Positions 29,149 to 39,039 are shown, counted from the stretch's first letter. The stretch: 64,000 nt of DNA from an uncultured Gellertiella sp. (GCF_963457605.1 NZ_OY735139.1:1702501-1766500), one strand, 5' to 3'. Notes: generated by a model not told the origin, from the letters alone. Translations and numbers: made by a program.

Positions 29149-29691
29149 TCAGGCGTCGCCGGTGACGACCCCGACAAAAGGCAGTTCGCGGAAAGCATAG
29201 GCGACGTCCATGCCATAGCCGACCACGAAATAATCCGGGCATTCGAAGCCGACATAGTCGGCCTCGAGCTTTTCCTGCCGCTTGACGCTCTTGTCGAGCA
29301 GAACCGCGATGGACACATGCCGCGCGCCCCGTTCCAGCAGCAGCTGCTTGGCAAACAGCAGGGTGCGACCGGATTCGAGGATATCATCGATCAGCAGCAC
29401 GTCACGGCCTTCGACGGAACTGTCGATATCCTTGACGATGCGCACGCCCCTGGATTCCGTACCCGCCCCATAGCTCGAGAGCGTGATGAATTCCACCTCG
29501 GGGGCAAGGCCCGTATGGTGCAGTGACCGGATCAGGTCGGCGGCGAAAATGAACGAGCCCTTGAGAATGGCAATGACCAGCAGATCCTGGACGGGACCGG
29601 CGGCAATCTGTGCCGCCATCGCATCATTGCGCACGGCAATCTGCCCGGCGGTGAAAAGCGGTTCGATATTCTTTCCGCGAACGACGGGCAT
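29149..29691 (-). CDS. hpt: Hypoxanthine phosphoribosyltransferase
   Basis: 180 residues from ATG at 29689-29691. It salvages hypoxanthine (and guanine) with PRPP to IMP/GMP. The PRPP-binding loop VLLIDDILESGRTL, the flexible loop motif LSSYGAGTESRG and KGSFIFAADL match bacterial Hpt. An in-frame start 42 bases upstream is possible but lacks family support. Confidence 0.95.
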   Translation of the reverse strand: MPVVRGKNIEPLFTAGQIAVRNDAMAAQIAAGPVQDLLVIAILKGSFIFAADLIRSLHHTGLAPEVEFITLSSYGAGTESRGVRIVKDIDSSVEGRDVLLIDDILESGRTLLFAKQLLLERGARHVSIAVLLDKSVKRQEKLEADYVGFECPDYFVVGYGMDVAYAFRELPFVGVVTGDA

Positions 29692-29754
29692 GGACTTCTC
29701 CTGGTGCGTGAAACGGTCTCCTGCCGATATCAAATGAATGGCCTGGGAGACAGC

Positions 29755-30444
29755 CTAATCCGCCAGCGTGAGGCGAACCTCGGGGGTTTTTCCACCGGCC
29801 TCCGGCAATTTCACCTGAAAGCCACGACTTTCACCGGTCGCGATAGGCCCGGTGCTGGTGCGAAACAGGGTGCTTGCCACCAGTTGACCGCCGGAAAATA
29901 CGTTGGCGCGGAGCCGCGGCGAGGAAAATGTTGCCCGGGTATTGTTCTCGATCACCCCGTTGATGACCAGCAATTCCATGCCATTCACGGTTTTTGCTGT
30001 CACGCTGACATGGGTAATCTCGACGGGGGGACGCAGCGCATCGGCGCGTCCGCCCATCGCCAGGGCCGAAAACCCGCCGGCCACGGCAAAGACGGCAAGG
30101 AAGACGAGAGCCACAAGGGCGGAAAACATGTTTTCCGACAGGCGGCGCAACAGCCGCTCCCCGGCCTCTACCACCCCGTGGACAACACCTGTCGCGGGCA
30201 GTACCTGCGGTGACCGCCCCGGTCGGGCCTGGTGTCTCGACCCGTTGTCATTTCCCGCCCGGCCCGCCGGATTTTGCGGCTGGGGTCGCGGGATTCGGGT
30301 TGGCGTCTCAATAATGACAACGAAATCGGCATCCTCGATGTCACCGCTCGTTCCCCTTCGGTCTGATGCCGAAATCCTGGGCTTCGGTCGGTCCGGCGGC
30401 AGGAGGTCGTGGACGGTCCTGGAACGGGGGCGAAAGGAGGTCAT
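29755..30444 (-). CDS. Conserved membrane protein with DUF3426-like C-terminus
   Basis: About 229 residues. A charged, Pro/Arg-rich cytoplasmic N-terminus (1-110) is followed by one membrane segment (about 116-140). The periplasmic tail contains VNGMELLVINGVIENNT and ends with a Gly-rich strand, resembling the DUF3426 domain of MJ0042-type proteins. The N-terminal zinc-ribbon (CxxC) of that family is absent. The start at 30444 is preferred because GAAGG lies eight bases before the ATG; 30477 is possible. Divergent from ftsE, where rhizobia usually carry this gene. Confidence 0.75.
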   Translation of the reverse strand: MTSFRPRSRTVHDLLPPDRPKPRISASDRRGTSGDIEDADFVVIIETPTRIPRPQPQNPAGRAGNDNGSRHQARPGRSPQVLPATGVVHGVVEAGERLLRRLSENMFSALVALVFLAVFAVAGGFSALAMGGRADALRPPVEITHVSVTAKTVNGMELLVINGVIENNTRATFSSPRLRANVFSGGQLVASTLFRTSTGPIATGESRGFQVKLPEAGGKTPEVRLTLAD

Positions 30445-30536
30445 GGCGCTTGCCTTCAGGTTTTGCAAAAGTGCCATCCGGATCGGTGCGCCTGAAGAGG
30501 AGCATTGAAACGAATCCCGTCCAGTCGTAAACCGGA

Positions 30537-30545
30537 ATGGTTAAC
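30537..30545. promoter_or_regulatory. CtrA-like half site in the ftsE promoter region
   Basis: ATGGTTAAC, the reverse complement of GTTAACCAT, lies between the divergent DUF3426-like gene and ftsE. It is the same half site as upstream of cpdR. TTAATC...GTTAA at 30601-30616 is a second, weaker AT-rich candidate. Confidence 0.35.
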
Positions 30546-30675
30546 GTTTGGCAAAGAGGGCCCGAAATGGGTCAGGACTGACGCCGGTTTTCATTGTTTG
30601 TTAATCAAAAACGTTAAGAGTTTGCCCATTGGAACACGTCCCGAAACGCTTCACCGTCGATGACTGGGTTGCCCG

Positions 30676-31335
30676 TTGATTCACTTTGAAAATGTCGGCT
30701 TGCGCTATGGCATGGGTCCCGAGATCCTGAAGGATCTGACCTTTGACATCCCGAAGCGCTCCTTCCAGTTCCTGACCGGCCCGTCAGGCGCGGGCAAGAC
30801 GACATTGCTGCGCCTGCTGTTCATGTCGCTGAAGCCGACGCGCGGGCTGATCCGCAGCTTCGACCGCGATATTGCCTCGATTCCAGCGCAGGAATTGCCG
30901 ATGCTGCGCCGCCGGATCGGCATCGTCTTCCAGGATTTCCGCCTGCTCGATCACCTCACCACCTATGAAAATGTCGCTTTGCCGCTGAGGGTCAGGGGCA
31001 AGGACGAGGTGACCTACAAGACCGATGTGCTGGAACTGCTGAAATGGGTCGGCCTCGGCGAGCGAATCAACGTGCTGCCGCCGGTGCTCTCGGGCGGCGA
31101 AAAGCAGCGCGCGGCCATTGCCCGGGCGCTGATCGACCGGCCGGAAGTGCTGCTGGCGGATGAGCCGACCGGCAATGTCGATCCGCCGATGGCCCGCCGC
31201 CTGCTCAACCTGTTTCTGGAACTGAACCGGCTCGGCACCGCCGTGGTCATCGCCACCCATGACCTTGCGCTGATGGATCAGGTGGAAGCCCGGCGGATGA
31301 TCCTCACCGAAGGGCGGCTCGACATCTATGAGTGA
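30676..31335 (+). CDS. ftsE: Cell division ATP-binding protein FtsE
   Basis: 219 residues. ABC ATPase partner of FtsX, which activates murein hydrolases at the septum. Walker A GPSGAGKT (about 35-42), Q-loop region VFQDFRLLDHLT, signature LSGGE and Walker B VLLADEP are intact. No ATG lies near the family start, so TTG at 30676 (MIHFENVGLRYG) is taken as start. It overlaps ftsX by eight bases. Confidence 0.95.
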   Translation: MIHFENVGLRYGMGPEILKDLTFDIPKRSFQFLTGPSGAGKTTLLRLLFMSLKPTRGLIRSFDRDIASIPAQELPMLRRRIGIVFQDFRLLDHLTTYENVALPLRVRGKDEVTYKTDVLELLKWVGLGERINVLPPVLSGGEKQRAAIARALIDRPEVLLADEPTGNVDPPMARRLLNLFLELNRLGTAVVIATHDLALMDQVEARRMILTEGRLDIYE

Positions 31336-32338
31336 GCAGAGCCAGTCCATGAAACAGCCGCAGGGGGCCGCCGCAGGAAGGCGCACCGAGATGCGGGTGC
31401 GCCCGACCGGCCCCATCGTGCCGCCCACCAATATCCAGAGCAATGCGCTTGCCGTGGTGATTGCCATCATGGCCTTTCTCGCCTGCCTGACGCTTGGCGG
31501 CGTCAGCATGGTGCGGGCGACGGCGGCAAGCTGGCAAAGCCAGATTTCCCGCGAGATCACCATCCAGATCAAGCCCGATGACGGGCTGGACATGGATACG
31601 GCCCTTGCCAAGGCGCGCGACATCGCCCTTTCCTTCGTCGGCACGAGGGATGGCCAGATCATGGACGAAGCGGCGACAGCCCGGCTGCTCGAGCCCTGGC
31701 TTGGCCCCAATCTCGACATCAAGGAACTGCCGGTGCCACGGTTGGTGATCATCACCATCGACGAGCAGCATCCGCCGGATTTCGAGGCGATGCGTGGCCT
31801 GCTGAAGGAATCCGTTCCCCAGGCAAGCCTTGACGATCACCGCACCTGGGTCGACCGGCTGGTGTCGATGGCGCACACCACGGTGCTGATCGGCGTTTCG
31901 ATCATGGGGCTGGTGTTCAGCGCCATGATCCTCACCGTGATCTTTGCCACGCGCGGTGCCCTTTCCGGCAATCGCCACATAGTCGAGGTTCTGCATTTCG
32001 TTGGCGCGGAAGCCTCCTTTGTCGGGCGGGAGTTCCAGAAGCATTTCCTGAAGATCAGCCTCAAGGGCTCGGCTGCCGGTAGCTTACTGGCGGCGATGGT
32101 GTTTATCGGCCTCAGCTACTGGCAGAGCCGGTCACTCGCCACCCCGCAGAGCGACCAGGCAACAGCCCTGTTCGGCACATTCGAGGTGGGTTATGGCGGC
32201 TATCTCGGCATTTTTGCCACCATGCTGGTGATCTCGCTGCTGACGACGATCACCGCAAGACTGACGGTGATGCGAACCATTCACGAAATCGACCAGATAC
32301 GGTCGGATCCAGCCAGGACCGATATGCTTCCGGACTGA
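31328..32338 (+). CDS. ftsX: Cell division protein FtsX
   Basis: 336 residues. A cytoplasmic N-terminus is followed by a membrane segment (about 38-60), a large periplasmic loop, and three further segments near 180-205, 240-260 and 290-312, as in FtsX. It forms the transmembrane part of FtsEX and couples ATP use to peptidoglycan hydrolysis. The start overlaps ftsE, so translation is coupled. A fragment of the TAGAG repeat follows 32 bases after the stop. Confidence 0.94.
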   Translation: MSEQSQSMKQPQGAAAGRRTEMRVRPTGPIVPPTNIQSNALAVVIAIMAFLACLTLGGVSMVRATAASWQSQISREITIQIKPDDGLDMDTALAKARDIALSFVGTRDGQIMDEAATARLLEPWLGPNLDIKELPVPRLVIITIDEQHPPDFEAMRGLLKESVPQASLDDHRTWVDRLVSMAHTTVLIGVSIMGLVFSAMILTVIFATRGALSGNRHIVEVLHFVGAEASFVGREFQKHFLKISLKGSAAGSLLAAMVFIGLSYWQSRSLATPQSDQATALFGTFEVGYGGYLGIFATMLVISLLTTITARLTVMRTIHEIDQIRSDPARTDMLPD

Positions 32339-32370
32339 ATTCATGCCATGAAAGCGCCGGGTCGCTGCGC

Positions 32371-32402
32371 TAGAGTTTGTCAGGGAAAAGTGGAATCCGG
32401 TA
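32371..32402 (+). repeat. TAGAG palindromic repeat, truncated copy (R1)
   Basis: TAGAGTTTGTC and the following AGGGAAAAGTGGAATCCGG match the left half of copies R2 and R4 exactly; after 32402 the similarity stops, so the right arm and the second hairpin are missing. Confidence 0.8.
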
Positions 32403-32525
32403 TTCAATCCGGAAATCCGCAATGGCAAAGTCAAATGAGCCGGTTTTCGGGAAGGATGACGGCGATGCAACGCCCTGAACCCTGCTCCTGCGGGGGATCG
32501 GCAAGCACTCCAGATCGGGATCGAT

Positions 32526-33356
32526 GTGTTCTACGGCAAAGAACCAATGATGATGGACAACCAGAGCCTGAACCACGGCATGGGCGAGGTTGTGCCCCCT
32601 GCCAATGGCCATGGCCGCGATGCCGGGTCAACCGGCAACCAGCCGGACGGTCCCGCCGCACCGCGCCGCGGGCGGCTGCGTCGGCTCCTGCGCCGGCTCG
32701 GAATTTCGCTGGTGCTGGTGTTGGCGGTATTCTTTGCCGGCTTTCTCTATTTCGCCAATCTCGTCTCTTCACTGACGCCGCCGGCGGATATCAAGGCCGA
32801 TGCCATCGTCGTGCTCACCGGCGGCTCGCAGCGCCTGAACCAGGCCATCGACCTGCTCGTCCGGGGGGCGGGTCAACGGCTGCTGATCACTGGCGTTCAT
32901 CCTGCCACGACCCCGGGCCAGATACGCCGGCTCACCCGCAGTTCCAGCGTGATTTTCCATTGCTGCGTCGATATCGGCTATGAAGCGCTGGACACAATCG
33001 GCAATGCGGCGGAAGCGGTGACCTGGATTCGCAAGCACGGCTACCGGAAGGTGCTGGTGGTGACCAACAATTACCACATGCCGCGCAGCCTGATCGAATT
33101 GCGGCGGGCCGATCCGGAAATCGATTTTGTAGCCTATCCCGTGGTCAATTCCGACCTGAAGCGGCGCAACTGGTTTGCCGATCCGAAAACCCTCCGGGTG
33201 ATGCTCAGCGAATATCTTAAGATCCTGGCGACCGGGGTCAGTGGCTTCACCGGTTTTGTCGAATGGCCCGGCGCAAAGCCGCATACGGCCCCTGGCCAGC
33301 ACGATTCCGCCCTTGCTCGGGGAATTGCGGGAGAACCCCGCCATTTGAACGGATAA
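32526..33356 (+). CDS. DUF218 / YdcF-like envelope protein
   Basis: 276 residues. An N-terminal cytoplasmic Arg-rich part and one membrane segment (about 58-82) precede a DUF218 domain. Its marks are DAIVVLTGGSQRL, GNAAEAVTWIRKHGYRKVLVVT and NNYHMPRSLIEL. ElyC/SanA proteins of this family act in envelope and peptidoglycan-precursor metabolism; the exact role here is unknown. GTG at 32526 with GGGA five bases before it is taken as start; ATG at 32547 is an alternative. Confidence 0.85.
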   Translation: MFYGKEPMMMDNQSLNHGMGEVVPPANGHGRDAGSTGNQPDGPAAPRRGRLRRLLRRLGISLVLVLAVFFAGFLYFANLVSSLTPPADIKADAIVVLTGGSQRLNQAIDLLVRGAGQRLLITGVHPATTPGQIRRLTRSSSVIFHCCVDIGYEALDTIGNAAEAVTWIRKHGYRKVLVVTNNYHMPRSLIELRRADPEIDFVAYPVVNSDLKRRNWFADPKTLRVMLSEYLKILATGVSGFTGFVEWPGAKPHTAPGQHDSALARGIAGEPRHLNG

Positions 33357-33444
33357 TTCGTCCTGCCCGACCGGACGCCTGCTTTTTATCGCCCGCAAAT
33401 TCGTGTAGCACGGCGGACATGTTCTTCCGGAGAAATGCTTTTTG

Positions 33445-34230
33445 ATGATCGTCTTGCGCTCGATTTTGTTCAATCTGGTTTTTTACGCCAATATCATCCT
33501 GCAGATGGTCATCTTCACCCCCTTCTATTTTCTGGCCCCCCGCAAGCTTGCCTATATGGTGCCAAAGAACTGGGCACGGTCGAGCAACTGGCTGATGGAG
33601 AAGATGGTCGGCACCACATTCGAGGTCGAGGGCCTCGAAAACCTGCCGGAAGGGTCTTACATCTTCGCGCCCAAACATCAGTCGTTCTGGGATGTGTTCG
33701 GCCTGCTGCCGCTGATCGACGATCCGGTTTTCATCCTGAAGCGGGAACTGACCTGGATTCCGCTGTTCGGCTGGTATGTGCTGAAACAGCGGATGATCCC
33801 GGTGGATCGCGGTGCCAAGGGCAAGGTGATGCTTGAGGTCATGCGCCGCACGGCGGAGGAACTCCAGTCCGGCCGCCAGCTGATCATCTATCCCGAGGGA
33901 ACACGGCGGGCGCCGGGTGCCGCCCCCGACTACAAATTCGGCATTGCCCGCATCTACCGCGACCTGAAGGTGCCGGTGGTGCCGGTCGTCATGCATCCCG
34001 GCCTGTTCTGGCCGCGCCGGAAATTCCTGCGCTTTCCCGGCCATTTCAAGGTCCGCATCCTGCCGGCAATCCAGCCGGGGCTTACCGCCCATGCCTTCCA
34101 CCAGACGCTGATCGACGTGATGGAAACGGCAAGCGACGCCCTGCTCGTCGAAACGGTGCGCGCCAATCCGCATCTGCCGCTGCCGCCTTCCGCCGAAAAC
34201 CGGCTGCAGGAACTTGGCGCGGAGCTCTGA
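33445..34230 (+). CDS. plsC: 1-acyl-sn-glycerol-3-phosphate acyltransferase
   Basis: 261 residues from ATG 33445. It acylates lysophosphatidic acid to phosphatidic acid. The catalytic HX4D motif is HQSFWD (about 77-82), followed by the substrate-binding PEGTRRAPG and later VVPVVMHPG. An N-terminal hydrophobic stretch anchors it in the inner membrane. The two genes upstream (ftsX, DUF218) also belong to the envelope. Confidence 0.93.
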   Translation: MIVLRSILFNLVFYANIILQMVIFTPFYFLAPRKLAYMVPKNWARSSNWLMEKMVGTTFEVEGLENLPEGSYIFAPKHQSFWDVFGLLPLIDDPVFILKRELTWIPLFGWYVLKQRMIPVDRGAKGKVMLEVMRRTAEELQSGRQLIIYPEGTRRAPGAAPDYKFGIARIYRDLKVPVVPVVMHPGLFWPRRKFLRFPGHFKVRILPAIQPGLTAHAFHQTLIDVMETASDALLVETVRANPHLPLPPSAENRLQELGAEL

Positions 34231-34247
34231 CGCCGGGCCGGTGCGGA

Positions 34248-34802
34248 CTATTCCTGCGGGCCGGATTGCGCCAGCTTCCGCACGGTGCTGCCCACCTCTT
34301 CCAGCCAGGGATCGCGAATGCCCATCTCGGCGAGATGGGCAAGGGTGTTCAGCACATATTCGTCATTCGGTCCCGACTGGCCAACGGCCTGGTGCACGAC
34401 GCGGGCGGCCTCCGCCACCTCCAGCGATCCGCCATACTGGGCATGGCTGCGATCCACCACATAGGCGAGCGCCTTCACCCGCCGGCCATCGGAGAGGCGA
34501 ATGGTAAGAAACCGCTCGACATAGACATGGGTGACGAGTTCTCGTTTGCGCAGATAATCGAGAACCGCTTCTGCCTCTTCGGGGCGCGGCCGGAAGGCCA
34601 TGCCGAGGCAGGAGCCGCCGCGATCCAGCCCCAGCACCAGCCCCGGCTGCTGTTCGGTACCGCGATGGACCCAGGACCGCACGCAGAGCGACCGGTGATA
34701 GCCATTCAGGCGGGCATGCGCACTGTCGACATGATCAAAACCCGGCTTCCACATCAGGGAGCCGTAACCGAAGACCCAAAAATCGTCCATTTCCCCTGCC
34801 AT
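34248..34802 (-). CDS. Glutathione-specific gamma-glutamylcyclotransferase (ChaC-like)
   Basis: 184 residues. The substrate-binding motif YGSLMW lies near the N-terminus (VFGYGSLMWKPGF), with CLGMAFR and YGGSLEV later, as in ChaC. It degrades glutathione to 5-oxoproline and Cys-Gly. ATG at 34790 is an alternative start. It converges on plsC with 17 bases between the stops. Confidence 0.88.
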   Translation of the reverse strand: MAGEMDDFWVFGYGSLMWKPGFDHVDSAHARLNGYHRSLCVRSWVHRGTEQQPGLVLGLDRGGSCLGMAFRPRPEEAEAVLDYLRKRELVTHVYVERFLTIRLSDGRRVKALAYVVDRSHAQYGGSLEVAEAARVVHQAVGQSGPNDEYVLNTLAHLAEMGIRDPWLEEVGSTVRKLAQSGPQE

Positions 34803-34943
34803 TCACCACGACCCTGATCCGGCGGATCGGATCACCACAGCTTGACGCCGAAAACAGTTTCACACTTTAACCGATGCGTCCCATCAGGGAAACATGCATG
34901 ATCACGCATGGCGCGAAACACCGCAATCATATTGGAGACCATC

Positions 34944-35978
34944 ATGGCCGTTTCAAGCCAGCCCGATCATTCCCCTGCATCCAGAAAGATGTGGCGGCTC
35001 GCCATCGTCATCCTGGCGGGGATCGCCCTCTATACAGGGGCCTGGTTCTACGGGGCGCGGCAGCTGAAAACACGGCTGGTCGCCTTCATGCAGCAACAGG
35101 AAGCCCACGGCCTGACGCTCGAATGCGGCGGGATCGAGATCAGGGGCTATCCGTTCCGGTTCGAGGTGTTCTGCACCCGCCCCGCCGTCGCCGATGCCGC
35201 AAATGGCGGCAGCCTCAACGCGGTGGCCTTGCGAACCGCCGCCCAGGTCTATGCGCCCTGGCACATTGTCTGGGAGATGGACGGCCCGCTGGATGTGACG
35301 CTCGGCAATGGCCCCGCCGTTCAGGCCAGCTGGAAGAGCCTGCAATCCAGCCTTCAGCTGAAACTCGGCGGACTGGACCGCGCCTCGCTGGTTGCCGACG
35401 GCCTGAGCCTGACCCTTCCCGCCGCAAGCGATGCCTCGACGGGCATGACCGCGACCGCCGGCCATGGCGAAGCCCATATCCGCCAGAATGGCGCGGATCT
35501 TGATGCGGCGAGCCTGTTTGGCGATGTCGCGCTCACCCTTCCCGGCATTTTCGGTGCTGCCAGCCCCCCCACCCTGCCGGTGTTTTCCACCAGCATCGAC
35601 CTGACGCTCGCCAAAAAGGCCGGGGCGCTGGATGGGCATATCACCGGGCCCGCAATACTCCATCCCGCCAATGGTGAATTGCGCCGGCTGGTGGCGGATT
35701 TCGGGGCCGGCCGGGTTGCCACCCTTTCCGGTCCGTTCAGCATTGACGAGCAGGGGCTGATTTCAGGCAGGCTGGCGCTGGAGGCGGAGAATTTCACCGC
35801 CTGGCAACCGATGATCGCCGCCGCCGCACCCGACAGCGCCGCCAATATCAATACCGCCATGACGGCCATGAAAGGCCTCGCCGACGCCAGGGGCACGGTG
35901 CGGGTCAATCTGGTGATCGACAGGGGCGAGGTGCTGCTCGGCTTCATCCCGCTCGGCATCGAACTGCCGCCGGTGTGA
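34944..35978 (+). CDS. DUF2125 domain protein
   Basis: 344 residues from ATG 34944, where GGAGACC precedes it. One N-terminal membrane segment (about 18-38) is followed by a large periplasmic or secreted domain with LECGGIEIRGYPFRFEV, the DUF2125 signature of Alphaproteobacteria. Its function is unknown; an AsmA-like lipid-transfer or outer-membrane role is a guess from the beta-rich, repetitive layout. Confidence 0.82.
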   Translation: MAVSSQPDHSPASRKMWRLAIVILAGIALYTGAWFYGARQLKTRLVAFMQQQEAHGLTLECGGIEIRGYPFRFEVFCTRPAVADAANGGSLNAVALRTAAQVYAPWHIVWEMDGPLDVTLGNGPAVQASWKSLQSSLQLKLGGLDRASLVADGLSLTLPAASDASTGMTATAGHGEAHIRQNGADLDAASLFGDVALTLPGIFGAASPPTLPVFSTSIDLTLAKKAGALDGHITGPAILHPANGELRRLVADFGAGRVATLSGPFSIDEQGLISGRLALEAENFTAWQPMIAAAAPDSAANINTAMTAMKGLADARGTVRVNLVIDRGEVLLGFIPLGIELPPV

Positions 35979-35992
35979 TCAGCGCCTGAACA

Positions 35993-36919
35993 CTACTTCG
36001 GATCGAGCGTATGGCGACCGAAGTCGGGTGCGTCGACATCCTGTCCGGCCTGGACGATGGAGCGGCGGATGGCGCGGGTGCGGCTGAACAGTTCGAACAG
36101 CTTGTCGCCCTCGCCCCACCGGATTGCCCGTTGCAGATAGGCGAGATCTTCCGAAAACCGCGACAGCATTTCGAGGATCGCATCCTTGTTATGCAGGCAG
36201 ACATCGCGCCACATCGTGGGATCGGACGCGGCCAGACGGGTGAAGTCGCGGAAACCGGAAGCGGAATATTTGATCACTTCCGATTCGGTGACGGTTTCAA
36301 GATCATCGGCGGTGCCGACAATGTTATAGGCAATGATATGCGGCAGGTGCGAGACGATAGCCAGCACCTTGTCATGGTGCAGCGGCTCCATCTCGTCGAC
36401 CATCGACCCCAGCGACTGCCAGAAGCTGCGCAGCATCGAAAGAGCGGCCGGATCGGTTCCCTCGAGCGGCGTCAGGATGCACCAGCGGCCCTTGAACAGA
36501 CCGGTGAAACCCGCGTCGGGGCCGGATTTTTCCGTGCCCGCGATCGGATGGCCGGGAATGAAATGCACGGATTTCGGCATGTGCGGCTGCATCTGGGCGA
36601 TGACCGATGCCTTGGTCGAGCCGACATCGGTGACAAGCGCGCCGGGTTTCAGATGCGGGGCGATATCGCGGGCGACCGCGCCCGAGGCCCCGACGGGCAC
36701 CGAGACGATCACCAGATCCGCGCCACTGACCGCCTCTGCTGCCGAAAGGACATAGGCATCGCCGAGCCCGAGTTCTTCGGCCCGCCTGAGGGTTTCGGCA
36801 CTGCGGGTCGAGATCGTCACGTGGCCGGCAAGGCCGAGCTCGCGGATATCGCGCGCAATCGACGAGCCGATAAGGCCGATGCCGATCAGCGTAACCCGCT
36901 CGAAAGCCAATGTGCCCAT
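35993..36919 (-). CDS. tyrC: Prephenate/arogenate dehydrogenase
   Basis: 308 residues from ATG 36919; a TTG nine bases upstream is also in frame. The NAD-binding LIGIGLIGSSIARD is at the N-terminus; DVGSTKASVI and HFIPGHPIAGTEKSG are the diagnostic TyrA blocks. It makes 4-hydroxyphenylpyruvate or tyrosine. There is no ACT or chorismate mutase domain, so it is the monofunctional form. The methyltransferase gene upstream on the same strand ends 49 bases before. Confidence 0.94.
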   Translation of the reverse strand: MGTLAFERVTLIGIGLIGSSIARDIRELGLAGHVTISTRSAETLRRAEELGLGDAYVLSAAEAVSGADLVIVSVPVGASGAVARDIAPHLKPGALVTDVGSTKASVIAQMQPHMPKSVHFIPGHPIAGTEKSGPDAGFTGLFKGRWCILTPLEGTDPAALSMLRSFWQSLGSMVDEMEPLHHDKVLAIVSHLPHIIAYNIVGTADDLETVTESEVIKYSASGFRDFTRLAASDPTMWRDVCLHNKDAILEMLSRFSEDLAYLQRAIRWGEGDKLFELFSRTRAIRRSIVQAGQDVDAPDFGRHTLDPK

Positions 36920-36967
36920 GTCATCCAATCCCCGTGAACCAACCCGTGCCGAGAAGCGGGCTCGGGT

Positions 36968-37741
36968 CTAAAACGGATCGCTGCGTTTGTCGAGGGTCGG
37001 CACCTTTTGCCGCGTGCTGGCAATGCCCTGCGGGGCGAGCACCGGCATGAAGACCCGGCGCGACGCGCGCACCGCCACCGGCAGGCCCTGATAGAGCCGC
37101 TTCTGCGCCTCGACGACGATGACGCCCGAAAAGGCAGGCCAGACATAGCGCCCGAGCTTTTCAAACCCGCGACGCAGCCGCAGCAGGCCGGAAAACCGTG
37201 TCGGCGGGAAATAGAGCGCCTCGGCGCTGGCCCCGGGGGTAAAATTGGTTTCGCGCAGCAGCCGGATCAGCTGGCCGCGCGAATAGGGCCTGCCGGTGCC
37301 GAAGGGCGTGTGATCGAGCTGCGCCCAGACACCGCGCCGGTTCGGAACCACGATCACCAGCCGCCCGCCGGGGGCCAGCACCCGCCACATTTCCTTCAGC
37401 GATTCGCGCGGATTTTCCGCAAATTCCAGCGCATGCACCATCAGGATGCGGTCGATGGAGGAATCGGGCAGCGGCAATTCCTCGTCAAAGACGAGCGCTG
37501 TGGCGGAGAGGTCGCCCGTCGGCCAGTTGATCGCGCCCTGACCCGCCGGCATGAAGGCAAAGGTGCGCTCGGTGCTGGCCCGGACCCTGTCGAGATAGGG
37601 AACCGCAAAACCAAGGCCGACGAGCCGTTCTTCGGGAAGTTTTGGCCAGAGCGACGACAGCGCGGAAGCAATCGACTGCTCGGCCATGCGGCCAAGCTCG
37701 GAATGGTAAAACTGGCGGAGGTCGACAATATCGGCGTGCAT
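36968..37741 (-). CDS. Class I SAM-dependent methyltransferase
   Basis: 257 residues with the type-11 methyltransferase core. The motif I region is unusual: there is no clear GxGxG ([17 protein letters not shown]), while motifs for post-I and III are seen ([32 protein letters not shown]). The family is common next to tyrC and gloB in rhizobia, but the substrate is unknown. It is divergent from gloB. Confidence 0.8.
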   Translation of the reverse strand: MHADIVDLRQFYHSELGRMAEQSIASALSSLWPKLPEERLVGLGFAVPYLDRVRASTERTFAFMPAGQGAINWPTGDLSATALVFDEELPLPDSSIDRILMVHALEFAENPRESLKEMWRVLAPGGRLVIVVPNRRGVWAQLDHTPFGTGRPYSRGQLIRLLRETNFTPGASAEALYFPPTRFSGLLRLRRGFEKLGRYVWPAFSGVIVVEAQKRLYQGLPVAVRASRRVFMPVLAPQGIASTRQKVPTLDKRSDPF

Positions 37742-37839
37742 TGTTTCAATGTTATCAGCCGCCGGGTGGACTTCAAGGCCGCAATCCCTACATTCGGAAG
37801 CTCGAACAGCAATTACCAGACCATGGCGGAGCCTGTTTC

Positions 37840-38610
37840 ATGGAAGCCCTGCAAATAGAATGTTTTCCGTGCCGCAGCGACAATTTCGGCGTGCTGCTGC
37901 ACGATCCAGAGACGTTGCTGACCGCAAGCATCGACGCCCCCGAGGAAAGCGCCATCGTTGCCGCCGCCGAACGGCGCGGCTGGAAGATCAGCCACATCTT
38001 CACCACCCACCACCATCAGGACCATGTGGAAGCCAATATGGCCCTGAAGGAGCGCTATGGCCTGTCGATCATCGGTCCCGCCTCCGAGGCAAAGAAGATT
38101 CCCGGCATTGACCGGACCGTGGCCGACGGCAGTTCCTTCCTGTTTGGCGGCAATGCTGTCCGGGTGATCGAAACGCCTGGCCACACGGCGGGACATGTCT
38201 GCTACCACCTGCCCGATTCCAAGCTGCTGTTTGCCGCCGATACGCTGTTTGCCCTTGGCTGCGGCAGGCTGTTCGAGCGGCCCGCCTCCGACATGTGGGC
38301 CTCGCTGCAAAAGCTCGCGGCCCTTCCCGACGAAACCGTCGTCTATTTCGGCCACGAATATACCCTGGCAAACGCCCGCTTCGCGCTGACGATCGACCCC
38401 GGCAACCACCGGCTTGTCGAACGGGTCGCCGAAATCGAGACCACACGGGCCGGCGGCCGCAATACCGTTCCGACAACGCTTGGGCTGGAAAAGGAAACGA
38501 ACCCCTTCCTTCGGGCTGGTGATCCGGCGATTCGCAAATTGCTCGGCATGGAAGATGCGGGCAACGAGGAGGTTTTTGCCGAAATCCGCAGGCGGAAGGA
38601 CAGTTTCTGA
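37840..38610 (+). CDS. gloB: Hydroxyacylglutathione hydrolase (glyoxalase II)
   Basis: 256 residues. It hydrolyses S-lactoylglutathione in methylglyoxal detoxification. The metallo-beta-lactamase motif THHHQDH (about 56-62), then [26 protein letters not shown] and VYFGHEYT carry the two-metal ligands in the glyoxalase II order. The start is ATG 37840; longer in-frame openings upstream have no family match. The cupin gene begins one base inside its stop codon. Confidence 0.95.
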   Translation: MEALQIECFPCRSDNFGVLLHDPETLLTASIDAPEESAIVAAAERRGWKISHIFTTHHHQDHVEANMALKERYGLSIIGPASEAKKIPGIDRTVADGSSFLFGGNAVRVIETPGHTAGHVCYHLPDSKLLFAADTLFALGCGRLFERPASDMWASLQKLAALPDETVVYFGHEYTLANARFALTIDPGNHRLVERVAEIETTRAGGRNTVPTTLGLEKETNPFLRAGDPAIRKLLGMEDAGNEEVFAEIRRRKDSF

Positions 38611-39035
38611 TGCAATCGAGAAACATCATTGCCATGCTCGATCTTGAACCCCATCCCGAGGGCGGCTGGTATCGCCAGACGTTCAGGGATACCAGGGGCG
38701 GCCCGCGCGGCCATTCGACGGCGATCTACTATCTGCTGGAGGCAGGCGAACGCTCGCACTGGCACCGGGTCACCGATGCGGTCGAAGTCTGGCACTACTA
38801 TGCCGGTGCTCCCCTGATCCTGCGCTCCTCGACCGACGGGCAGAGCATCGATACGGTCATCCTTGGCGGTGACGTGGAGAAGGGCGAGCGGCCACAGGGA
38901 ATCATTCCCGCCAATATCTGGCAATCGGCAGAAACGCTGGGCGCCTATACGCTGGTCGGCTGCACGGTGTCGCCGGGTTTCGACTTTGCCGCCTTCGAAA
39001 TGGCACCGCCGGACTGGACGCCCGGCGCGCTGTGA
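38610..39035 (+). CDS. DUF985 cupin protein
   Basis: 141 residues. The N-terminus LEPHPEGGWYRQTF and the conserved cupin segments (YYLLEAGERSHWHRV, WHYYAGAPL) are typical of the DUF985 cupins, metal-binding barrels of unknown reaction. The start ATG overlaps the gloB TGA by one base, so the two are translated together. Confidence 0.9.
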   Translation: MQSRNIIAMLDLEPHPEGGWYRQTFRDTRGGPRGHSTAIYYLLEAGERSHWHRVTDAVEVWHYYAGAPLILRSSTDGQSIDTVILGGDVEKGERPQGIIPANIWQSAETLGAYTLVGCTVSPGFDFAAFEMAPPDWTPGAL

Positions 39036-39039
39036 CCCG

